A stretch of DNA of 6,294 bases from Actinomycetota bacterium (GTDB lineage Bacteria; Actinomycetota; UBA4738; HRBIN12): the NCBI GenBank assembly GCA_004366195.1, contig ML214166.1, positions 1-6,294 on the forward strand, in the 5' to 3' direction. This document shows positions 1 to 5,286 of the stretch, in pieces. The notes under the pieces are model-generated. The model saw only the letters and a list, made by a program, of their open reading frames with translations. It had not been told where the DNA came from and did not search any database. A program made the translations under genes and the position numbers. Each line of letters opens with the position of its first letter. Within the stretch, counting starts at the first letter, position 1.

Positions 1-149
1 GGCGCCTGCTGATCGTCGACGCGCTCGCGATGGAGTTCCAGACCGTCCGGCTGCGGTGGGACGCCGACTGCCCGGTCTGCGGCAAGGAGCCGTCCATCAC
101 CGAGCTCATCGACTACGAGGCGTTCTGCGGCCTGCCGAGCCGCACCTGA
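1..149 (+). CDS. moeB: MoeB/ThiF-family adenylyltransferase (E1), C-terminal end only
   Basis: Reading from base 3, the last 48 residues of a protein whose 5' part is outside the window are visible, ending in TGA at 147-149. The tail carries a CPVCG motif (second half of the paired CxxC zinc site of MoeB/ThiF/MoeZ proteins) followed by ITELIDYEAFCG, a typical signature of this family. These enzymes use ATP to adenylate the C-terminal Gly-Gly of ubiquitin-like sulfur carriers (MoaD, ThiS, CysO) before a sulfur is loaded. The protein stops five residues after FCG, so there is no C-terminal rhodanese domain as found in mycobacterial MoeZ. The cysO gene starts 27 bases downstream, so CysO is the likely partner (inference). 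The catalytic core is not visible, so MoeB, MoeZ-like or ThiF naming cannot be settled here. Confidence 0.88.
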   Translation, partial: RLLIVDALAMEFQTVRLRWDADCPVCGKEPSITELIDYEAFCGLPSRT

Positions 150-159
150 GCACGTGAGG

Positions 160-165
160 AAGGAG
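160..165 (+). promoter_or_regulatory. Ribosome binding site of cysO
   Basis: AAGGAG lies 11 bases before the GTG at 177, within a purine-rich run (156-167). It supports the GTG at 177 as the cysO start. A second in-frame GTG at 183 is possible, but the longer form matches the length of mycobacterial CysO better. Confidence 0.6.
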
Positions 166-176
166 AGACGAGGCCG

Positions 177-452
177 GTGTCCGTGAACGTGAAGCTCCCG
201 ACGATCCTCCGCAAGCACGCGGGGGGCGCCGCCCGCGTGACCGCGGAGGGCTCGACGCTGCGCGAGGTGCTCGAGGACCTCGAGCGCTCGTACCCCGGGA
301 TCACGAAGAACGTGCTGACCGAGGACGGCGGGCTCCACCGCTTCATCAACGTCTACCTGAACGACGAGGACGTCCGGTACCTGGGGGCCCTCGAGACCCC
401 GGTCTCCGACGGCGACACGGTGAGCATCCTGCCCGCGGTGGCCGGCGGCTAG
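177..452 (+). CDS. cysO: CysO, ubiquitin-like sulfur-carrier protein for cysteine biosynthesis
   Basis: A 91-residue protein with GTG start and TAG stop. It closely resembles M. tuberculosis CysO as I recall it: PTILR near residue 8, LHRFIN near residue 53, the NDEDVR segment in the middle, and the C-terminal ILPAVAGG. The terminal Gly-Gly is the site that an E1 adenylates and that becomes a thiocarboxylate, the sulfur donor for CysM. In the known pathway the resulting CysO-cysteine adduct is cleaved by the Mec+ metallopeptidase, which is not in this window. The gene sits between the E1 and cysM, which fits the pathway. MoaD and ThiS share the fold, but the sequence match and the adjacent cysM favour CysO. 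The start is supported by AAGGAG at 160-165. Confidence 0.95.
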   Translation: MSVNVKLPTILRKHAGGAARVTAEGSTLREVLEDLERSYPGITKNVLTEDGGLHRFINVYLNDEDVRYLGALETPVSDGDTVSILPAVAGG

Positions 453-470
453 GGGGATGGCGACGGGCCC

Positions 471-1403
471 GTGCGGTACGCGGACATCCTCGACTCGATC
501 GGTCACACGCCCCTCGTCGGCATGCCGCGCATGTCGCCGAAGCCGGGCGTGCGGCTCTGGGCGAAGCTGGAGGGCGCGAACCCCACGGGCTCGACGAAGG
601 ACCGGATCGCCAAGCGCATGATCGAGGCCGCCGAGGCCTCGGGCGAGCTCACGAAGGACCGCATCGTCCTGGAGCCCTCCTCCGGCAACACCGGGATCTC
701 CCTCGCGCTCGTGGCCCGGCGGAAGGGCTACCGGCTCACCGTCGTGATCCCGGACAACGCGAGCGAGGAGCGGATCCGCCTCCTCGAGCTGTTCGGGGCG
801 GAGATCGTGTACTCGCCGGGGGACCGGGGGACGAACGGCTCGATCGAGGTGGCGCGGGCCTTGGCGAAGGACCCCCGCTACTACATGCCGTTCCAGTACG
901 GGAACCCCAACAACCCCCTCGCGCACGAGGAGGGCACGGCCGTCGAGATCATCGAGGACCTCCCCGAGCTCACCCACTTCGTCGCCGGGCTCGGCACCGG
1001 CGGGACGCTGACCGGCAACGGGCGCGCGCTCCACCGGCACAACCCGAGGATCCAGATCGTCGCGGCCGAGCCGGAGCTCGGTGAGCTCGTGTACGGGCTG
1101 CGGTCCCTGGACGAGGGCTTCATCCCGCCGATCTACGACCCGTCGGTGGTCGACCGGAAGTTCCTGGTGAGCTCCTCGGAGGCCCTGCGGGCCACGCGCG
1201 AGCTCACCGCCAAGGAGGGGATCTTCGCCGGGATCTCCTCCGGCGCCGTCGTCCACGTCGCCCAGCGCATCGCTCGGGAGATCGACGAGGGCGACATCGT
1301 CTGCCTCCTCGCCGACGGCGGCTGGAAATACCTCTCCACCCAGGCCTGGGCCCCGGACATCGAGCGCGCCGAGAAAGGGGTCGAGGCCTCCCTGTGGTGG
1401 TAG
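471..1403 (+). CDS. cysM: CysM, O-phosphoserine sulfhydrylase (PLP enzyme using thiocarboxylated CysO)
   Basis: A 310-residue fold-type II PLP enzyme that makes cysteine from an activated serine. The N-terminal NPTGSTKDR places the PLP-binding lysine at K43. SSGNTG at 70-75 is the substrate/carboxylate loop and GTGGT at 175-179 binds the PLP phosphate. The sequence YGLRSLDEGF at 208-217 matches the mycobacterial CysM segment holding the arginine that selects O-phosphoserine over O-acetylserine; here it is R211. The C-terminus ends in SLWW, comparable to the mycobacterial CysM tail that folds over the active site. The GTG start aligns with the start of M. tuberculosis CysM (RY at residues 2-3, then the TPLVG motif) and is the only usable start, because the cysO stop lies in the same frame 18 bases upstream. 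No strong ribosome site is visible; AGGGGG at 451-456 is rather far away. Translation may depend on coupling to cysO (inference). Confidence 0.95.
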   Translation: MRYADILDSIGHTPLVGMPRMSPKPGVRLWAKLEGANPTGSTKDRIAKRMIEAAEASGELTKDRIVLEPSSGNTGISLALVARRKGYRLTVVIPDNASEERIRLLELFGAEIVYSPGDRGTNGSIEVARALAKDPRYYMPFQYGNPNNPLAHEEGTAVEIIEDLPELTHFVAGLGTGGTLTGNGRALHRHNPRIQIVAAEPELGELVYGLRSLDEGFIPPIYDPSVVDRKFLVSSSEALRATRELTAKEGIFAGISSGAVVHVAQRIAREIDEGDIVCLLADGGWKYLSTQAWAPDIERAEKGVEASLWW

Positions 1404-1406
1404 CGG

Positions 1407-2207
1407 GTGGCTGACGACCGACCGATCGGGGTATTCGACTCCGGCGTGGGCGGCCTCACGGTCGTCCGGGCCATCGTCGACCTCTTGCCCAGCGAGGCGA
1501 TCCTCTACGTCGGCGACTCGGCGCGGTTCCCGTACGGCCCGAAGCCGGTGGAGGAGATCCGCCGCTACGCGCTGGAGATCGCCGCGTACCTCGTGCGACG
1601 GGGCGTGAAGCTCCTGGTCGTCGCGTGCAACTCGATCGAGGTCTCGGCGATCGGCGACATCGCCCAGGCCCACGGCGTCCCCGTGATCGGGGTCATCAAC
1701 CCGGGGGTCCGGGCGGCGCTGCGCGCCACGCGCAACGGCGTGATCGGGGTGATCGGCACGCAGGCCACGATCGCGACCGGGGCCTACCAGCGGGCCGTGG
1801 GGTCGGAGGCGGAGCTCCACACCGCGGCCTGCCCGGCCTTCGTGGAGCACGTCGAGCGGGGCGACACCACCTCGGAGGAGCTGCGGCGGGCGGCGGCGAC
1901 CTACCTCGCGCCGCTGAAGGCGGCCGGCGTCGACACGCTGATCCTCGGCTGCACGCACTACCCGCTGCTCTCGGGGCTGCTGCAGCTCGAGATGGGGCCC
2001 GGCGTGGTCCTCGTCTCCTCGGCGGAGGAGACCGCCAAGGACGTGTACGCTACGCTGCTGCGCGAGGGGCTCGCCCGCGACGAGGACGCCGGGCCGCCGG
2101 TGCACGAGTTCCGTTGCACCGGGGACCCGGGCCGGTTCCAGGCCCTCGCGAGCCGGTTCCTGGGGCCCGAGATCGGGGACCTGCACGTGCGCAGGGTGGA
2201 GGTGTGA
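1407..2207 (+). CDS. murI: Glutamate racemase (MurI)
   Basis: A 266-residue protein of normal length for glutamate racemase, the cofactor-independent enzyme converting L- to D-glutamate for peptidoglycan. It shows FDSGVGG (10-16), YVGDSARFPYG (34-44), the first catalytic cysteine C74 in VVACNS, and the second, C182, in LGCTHYPLL. The residues after the first cysteine read SIEVSA where most homologues have a small-residue stretch such as TAS or SAS. The GTG start is only 3 bases after the cysM TAG stop and in the same frame; no later start keeps the DSGVGG motif. No convincing ribosome site is seen, so reinitiation after cysM is likely (inference). The TGA stop overlaps the ATG of the next gene by one base. 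The enzyme acts in the cytoplasm. Confidence 0.95.
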   Translation: MADDRPIGVFDSGVGGLTVVRAIVDLLPSEAILYVGDSARFPYGPKPVEEIRRYALEIAAYLVRRGVKLLVVACNSIEVSAIGDIAQAHGVPVIGVINPGVRAALRATRNGVIGVIGTQATIATGAYQRAVGSEAELHTAACPAFVEHVERGDTTSEELRRAAATYLAPLKAAGVDTLILGCTHYPLLSGLLQLEMGPGVVLVSSAEETAKDVYATLLREGLARDEDAGPPVHEFRCTGDPGRFQALASRFLGPEIGDLHVRRVEV

Positions 2208-2959
2208 TGGAGCTGACGGTCCTCGGGGCGAGCGGCACCTGGCCGACGGACGGGACGGCGACCAGCGGCTACCTGCTGCGCCACGAGGGCTTCAGCGTCT
2301 ACCTCGACGCGGGGACCGGGACGCTCGCGAACCTCCAGCGCCACATCGGCATCCCGGAGATCCAGGCCGTGGTCATCAGCCACGAGCACCCCGACCACTT
2401 CGTCGACCTGTACCCGCTCTTCTACGCGCGGCACTACGGGGGGCTCGGCGCGCCGGGGCTGCCGGTGTTCCTGCCGATCACCTTCCAGCGCAAGCTCGAG
2501 GGGCTCGTCTCCGAGCAGGGGCGCGCCGCGATGCGCACCGCGTTCGCGATCCGCGAGGTCCGGCCCGGGGAGGGCTTCGAGGTCGGCCCGTTCCGGGTCC
2601 GGACGGAGCTCATGGAGCACCTCGACCTCCCGGCCCTCGGGTTCCGGATCGAGGCCGGCGGGGCCGTCCTCGCGTACACGGGGGACACCGGACCCACCGA
2701 GGCCGTCGTCCGCCTGGCCGCGGGCGCCGACGTCCTGCTCTCCGAGGCCACGTGGCAGGACGAGGACGAGCCGTTGCCGTTCCACCTCTCCGCTCGGCAG
2801 GCGGGGGAGCACGCCGCCAGGGCCGGGGTGAAGCGTCTGGTCCTCACCCACGTCTGGCCGTCCCTGGACCGGGAGGTGTCCCGGCGCCAGGCGGCGGACG
2901 CCTTCGGCGGACCGGTCGAGGTCGCCGCCGAGGGGATGCGGATCGAGGTCGGAGGATGA
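2207..2959 (+). CDS. Metallo-beta-lactamase-fold hydrolase, Rv1339-type (proposed cAMP phosphodiesterase)
   Basis: A 250-residue beta-lactamase-fold protein. Metal ligands are visible: H59, H61, D63 and H64 in SHEHPDH, H138 in MEHLD, D160 in YTGDTG and H215 in LTHVW. H193 in FHLSA is a likely further active-site histidine. The LSEAT motif (178-182) and the closing LTH are typical of the RNase Z/phosphodiesterase-like branch. Its position between murI and rph is that of M. tuberculosis Rv1339, reported as an atypical class II cAMP phosphodiesterase, so the same role is likely by similarity and synteny but not proved. A nuclease or other phosphodiester substrate remains possible. The ATG overlaps the murI stop (TGATG), with GGAGG at 2198-2202 just upstream, so translation is probably coupled. 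An open extension back to 1625 in this frame is a shadow inside murI. Confidence 0.85.
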   Translation: MELTVLGASGTWPTDGTATSGYLLRHEGFSVYLDAGTGTLANLQRHIGIPEIQAVVISHEHPDHFVDLYPLFYARHYGGLGAPGLPVFLPITFQRKLEGLVSEQGRAAMRTAFAIREVRPGEGFEVGPFRVRTELMEHLDLPALGFRIEAGGAVLAYTGDTGPTEAVVRLAAGADVLLSEATWQDEDEPLPFHLSARQAGEHAARAGVKRLVLTHVWPSLDREVSRRQAADAFGGPVEVAAEGMRIEVGG

Positions 2960-2966
2960 GCCTGCC

Positions 2967-3704
2967 ATGAGCGAGCGACCCGACGGTCGCCGCGACGACG
3001 AGCTGCGCGAGATCGCCTACGAGCTCGGCTACCAGCACTGGGCCGAGGGCTCGGTGCTGTTCCGGCAGGGCAGCACGCGCGTGCTCGTCGCGGCCACCGT
3101 GGACGAGGAGTCGGTCCGGTGGCTCCGCGGCACCGGCCGGGGCTGGGTGACGGCGGAGTACGCGATGCTCCCGCGCGCCACGGCGGAGCGCACCCCCCGC
3201 GAGGTGAGCCGCGGCCGGCCGGCCGGGCGCACGCAGGAGATCCAGCGGCTCATCGGACGGGCGCTGCGGGCGGTCACCGATCTCGCCAAGCTCGGCGAGC
3301 GGACGATCACGATCGACTGCGACGTGCTCCTCGCCGACGCCGGGACGCGATGCGCCTCGATCACCGCCGGGTGGATCGCGCTCGCCCAGGCCGTCCGAGG
3401 GCTCGAGGAGGCGGGGTCCGTGCCGCCGGGGGTCCTGACCGACTCCGTGGCTGCGGTGTCGGTCGCCATCGTGGACGGGCGACCGGTGCTCGACCCCACC
3501 TACGAGGAGGACGCGGCGGCCGAGGTCGACTTCAACGTGGTGATGACCGGCTCGGGACGTCTCGTGGAGGTCCAGGGGACGGCGGAGGGCGCGCCGTTCG
3601 CCCGCGGGGACCTCGATCGGATCCTCGATCTCGCGGCCGCCGGGATCGGCCCGGCCTCGGGGATCGGCCGGCTCACCGAGATCCAGCGGTCGGCGCTCGG
3701 CTGA
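2967..3704 (+). CDS. rph: Ribonuclease PH
   Basis: A 245-residue protein of family length. RNase PH removes 3' nucleotides from tRNA precursors using phosphate, as a hexameric ring. The N-terminal RPDGR (4-8), GWVTAEYAMLPRAT (59-72), GRTQEIQRLIGR (87-98) and LGERTITIDCDVL (109-121) are hallmark segments. Phosphate-binding T127 and R128 lie in GTRCASI, and the metal-binding aspartates D182 and D188 lie in the YEED...EVDFNVVMT region. All expected key residues appear present, so it should be active. The ATG start has GGAGG at 2951-2955, which overlaps the end of the preceding gene, 11 bases away. Its TGA overlaps the rdgB ATG by one base. Confidence 0.96.
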   Translation: MSERPDGRRDDELREIAYELGYQHWAEGSVLFRQGSTRVLVAATVDEESVRWLRGTGRGWVTAEYAMLPRATAERTPREVSRGRPAGRTQEIQRLIGRALRAVTDLAKLGERTITIDCDVLLADAGTRCASITAGWIALAQAVRGLEEAGSVPPGVLTDSVAAVSVAIVDGRPVLDPTYEEDAAAEVDFNVVMTGSGRLVEVQGTAEGAPFARGDLDRILDLAAAGIGPASGIGRLTEIQRSALG

Positions 3705-4309
3705 TGGGCTTCCCCGAGCGGATCGCCGTCGCGTCGGGCAACCGGCACAAGCTCCGCGAGATCCTGGAGATCTGCGCCGACTGGCCGGTCGGGTGGGTGA
3801 CGGTGGAGAGCCATCCCGGCCCGTGGCCGGAGGTGGCCGAGCCTCACGAGGGCTACCTCGAGAACGCCCGGGAGAAGGCCAGGGCGGTCGCAGCGGCCCT
3901 CGGGGTGCCGGCGCTCGCCGACGACTCCGGCATCGAGGTGGACGCGCTCGGCGGGGCGCCGGGCCCGCGCTCGGCCCGGTACGCGGGGGCCGGCGCGGGC
4001 GACGCGGAGAACCGGAGGCGGCTGCTCGCGGCCTTGAAGGGCGTGCCGGCCTCGGGTCGGACGGCGCGCTTCCGATGCGTGGCGGTGCTGGCCTGGCCCG
4101 ACGGGCGGGAGGTGCACGCCGAGGGCGTGTGCGAGGGTCTGGTCCTCCGCGCGGAGCGGGGGACGGGGGGGTTCGGCTACGATCCGCTCTTCGTGCCGGA
4201 GGGGTGGGACCGCACGATGGCGGAGCTCGCCCCCGAGGAGAAGCACCGCATCAGCCACCGCGGTCGGGCCCTCCGCGCCCTCCGCGCCCTCCTCGCCCCG
4301 GATCCTTAG
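3704..4309 (+). CDS. rdgB: ITP/XTP/dITP pyrophosphatase (RdgB/HAM1 family)
   Basis: A 201-residue cytoplasmic enzyme that hydrolyses non-canonical purine triphosphates (ITP, dITP, XTP) to monophosphates, keeping them out of DNA and RNA. Visible motifs are SGNRHK at 11-16 (nucleotide binding), YLENAREKA at 51-59, ADDSGIEVDALGG at 72-84 with D74 as the likely catalytic acid/base, GTGGFGYDPLF at 153-163 and KHRISHRGRAL at 180-190. The ATG overlaps the rph stop as TGATG and has no clear ribosome site, so coupled translation is likely. The adjacent rph-rdgB pair is common in many bacteria. It is the last gene of the operon and its TAG stop is one base from the stop of the opposing gene. The C-terminal end carries three RAL units encoded by an in-phase 9-base repeat. 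Confidence 0.96.
   Translation: MGFPERIAVASGNRHKLREILEICADWPVGWVTVESHPGPWPEVAEPHEGYLENAREKARAVAAALGVPALADDSGIEVDALGGAPGPRSARYAGAGAGDAENRRRLLAALKGVPASGRTARFRCVAVLAWPDGREVHAEGVCEGLVLRAERGTGGFGYDPLFVPEGWDRTMAELAPEEKHRISHRGRALRALRALLAPDP
4271..4297 (+). repeat. Tandem 9-base repeat at the 3' end of rdgB
   Basis: Two exact copies of CTCCGCGCC (4271-4279, 4280-4288) are followed by a copy with one changed base, CTCCTCGCC (4289-4297). The unit is three codons long, so copy changes would stay in frame and only alter the RAL-type tail of RdgB. Confidence 0.8.
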
Positions 4310-4310
4310 C

Positions 4311-5222
4311 TCACGGGATCGGCCGCCAGGCCGGTGAGCCGTCCCAGGGCCCGGTGGTCAGCCGGCGTTCGCCCGAGCCGTCCGCTTCGACGAGCCAGAT
4401 CGAGGAGGAGTCCTGGGACACCCGCACGAACGCGATCGCGCGTCCGTCAGGCGACCACTCGGGCCGGCGCTCGTCGCCGGGGTCGTCGGTGAGGCGCCGT
4501 ATCCGTCCGTCCGCCATCGTGAGGACGTAGATGTCGAAGTCGCCGTCTCGGTCGCTGGCGAAGGCGATGCGCCTCCCGTCCGGTGACCAGTCGGGGTCGC
4601 GGTCGTCGGCCGGCGAGGCCACGAGAACCTCCAGCGCGCCGTCGGCCAGCCGGTACGTGAACAGGTCCGAGGCGAGCGGATCGGCTCGCTCGAACACGAG
4701 CAGTTCGCCTCTGGGCGACCAATCGGGCGCCCGCCCGGAGACGAGGGGCTTCGGACGCCCACCTCGGGTGGGGATGAGGTAGAGGACCGCCTGCCCCCCG
4801 CGGAGGCGGGAGAAGGCCAGCCAGGACCCGTCCGGGGACCAGGTGGGAGTCCCGTCGATCGCACGCGGGTCGCTGAGCACCCGGAGGATCCGTCCCCGTT
4901 CGTCGGCTACGGTGATCTGGAAGCCCGCCGGCCAGCGGCGCCAGGCGAAGGCGAGCCGGGAGCCGTCGCGCGACCACGCGGGGTCGGAGATCGTCCCTCC
5001 TCGCGGGCCGAAGCGACGGGGTTGGTCCCCTGGCCCGACGACCATGAGCCGCGCGATGCGATCGACGGTCCGCACGAAGACGACCTCGCCGTTGCGCGCA
5101 TCCATGATCGTTGCCTCCGAGAGGGGAGCGCTCCGGCACGCCGCGAGGAGCGCCATCGTGGACGCGATGATGCGATGGGTGCGCGGGGTTGCGCCTCGCG
5201 TTCGCTCCCATGACGTGTGCAC
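4311..5222 (-). CDS. Predicted lipoprotein with six-bladed TolB/PD40-like beta-propeller
   Basis: A 303-residue protein. The N-terminus has several Arg and His residues, a short hydrophobic stretch (18-28) and a lipobox LAAC with the lipidated cysteine at C29, so it should be anchored on the outer face of the membrane. The rest is PD40/WD40-like repeats of the form PxWSPDGxxIAF, with the key tryptophans at W83, W128, W168, W212, W256 and W299, spaced 40-45 residues apart. The strands before W83 probably complete the last blade, giving six blades (inference). The GTG start at 5222 is chosen because GAGGG lies 7 bases upstream and gives a full signal peptide; an open extension to 5438 runs antisense through the neighbouring gene's start. 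The TolB resemblance is of fold only: no Tol-Pal genes are seen and the function is unknown. It is divergent to a solute-binding lipoprotein and convergent with rdgB. Its 5' codons use more A/T-ending triplets than the operon genes. Confidence 0.85.
   Translation of the reverse strand: MHTSWERTRGATPRTHRIIASTMALLAACRSAPLSEATIMDARNGEVVFVRTVDRIARLMVVGPGDQPRRFGPRGGTISDPAWSRDGSRLAFAWRRWPAGFQITVADERGRILRVLSDPRAIDGTPTWSPDGSWLAFSRLRGGQAVLYLIPTRGGRPKPLVSGRAPDWSPRGELLVFERADPLASDLFTYRLADGALEVLVASPADDRDPDWSPDGRRIAFASDRDGDFDIYVLTMADGRIRRLTDDPGDERRPEWSPDGRAIAFVRVSQDSSSIWLVEADGSGERRLTTGPWDGSPAWRPIP
4318..4335 (+). terminator. Weak candidate hairpin just past the rdgB stop
   Basis: CGGCC (4320-4324), a GCCA loop and GGCCG (4329-4333) form a perfect 5-bp stem, extendable by one G-T and one A-T pair to 4318 and 4335. 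It starts nine bases after the rdgB stop, inside the last codons of the opposing gene. No T-run follows, so it is not a classical intrinsic terminator. GC-rich sequence makes such stems by chance. Confidence 0.2.
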
Positions 5223-5229
5223 TTGACGG

Positions 5230-5234
5230 CCCTC
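5230..5234 (-). promoter_or_regulatory. Ribosome binding site of the propeller lipoprotein
   Basis: GAGGG on the minus strand lies 7 bases before the GTG whose first base is at 5222. It decides for this start over upstream open codons, which overlap the divergent gene, and over the internal ATG at residue 23, which would destroy the signal peptide. Confidence 0.6.
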
Positions 5235-5241
5235 AGCCCGC

Positions 5242-5247
5242 ACTGTA
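5242..5247 (-). promoter_or_regulatory. Possible -10 element for the propeller lipoprotein gene
   Basis: The minus strand reads TACAGT here, matching four of six positions of TATAAT, about 20 bases before the GTG start. It overlaps the -10 candidates of the opposite gene. No good -35 is seen 17 bases upstream, so the call is weak. Confidence 0.2.
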
Positions 5248-5250
5248 GTA

Positions 5251-5270
5251 ACGCGGGCACGTGCGCGCAT
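5251..5270. repeat. Imperfect 20-base palindrome in the divergent spacer
   Basis: The half-sites ACGCGGGCAC and GTGCGCGCAT match as inverted repeats at 8 of 10 positions, centred at 5260/5261, with a perfect 8-base core GCACGTGC at 5257-5264. It covers the expected transcription start of the rightward gene, a common place for a repressor site. No regulator is known here, and alternating GC sequence produces palindromes by chance. Confidence 0.3.
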
Positions 5271-5271
5271 G

Positions 5272-5277
5272 AGGAGG
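5272..5277 (+). promoter_or_regulatory. Ribosome binding site of the solute-binding protein gene
   Basis: AGGAGG lies 9 bases before the ATG at 5287, a near-ideal distance. It decides for 5287 over the in-frame ATG at 5269, which has no ribosome site and would add six residues (MRRGSP). Confidence 0.75.
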
Positions 5278-5286
5278 GGATCCCCG

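Larger units (their letters stand above)
5223..5251 (+). promoter_or_regulatory. Candidate sigma-70-type promoter for the solute-binding protein gene
   Basis: TTGACG at 5223-5228 is a near-consensus -35 element. A 17-base spacer leads to TAGTAA at 5246-5251; alternatively TGTAGT at 5244-5249 with a 15-base spacer. Neither -10 is strong, but this is the most A/T-rich spot of the spacer. Transcription would start near 5258, about 30 bases before the ATG at 5287. Confidence 0.45.

Noticed and set aside
457..470. ATG at 457 as a cysM start
   Set aside because: It is out of frame with CysM; the GTG at 471 matches the start of known CysM proteins.
1625..2206. Open extension upstream of the metallo-hydrolase in its own frame, giving a 444-residue product
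   Set aside because: It lies wholly inside murI in another frame and translates to low-complexity Arg/Gly/Ala sequence. The conserved protein begins at the ATG at 2207.
1958..2968. 336-codon minus-strand open frame opposite murI and the hydrolase gene
   Set aside because: GC-rich antisense shadow of strongly conserved genes; no recognisable motif or ribosome site.
3119..3703. Open extension upstream of rdgB giving a 396-residue product
   Set aside because: It is a shadow frame of rph with Arg/Gly-rich composition; the RdgB family starts at about the ATG at 3704.
3500..4258. 252-codon minus-strand open frame opposite rph and rdgB
   Set aside because: Antisense shadow with biased composition and no domain; both sense genes are certain.
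4301..4320. GATCC/GGATC inverted repeat around the convergent stops as a bidirectional terminator
   Set aside because: Only a 5-bp stem with a 10-base loop and no T-run on either side; too weak to call.
4447..5211. 254-codon minus-strand open frame starting at the ATG near 5211
   Set aside because: Different frame from the propeller repeats; it gives low-complexity Arg-rich sequence, while the chosen frame has six clear repeats.
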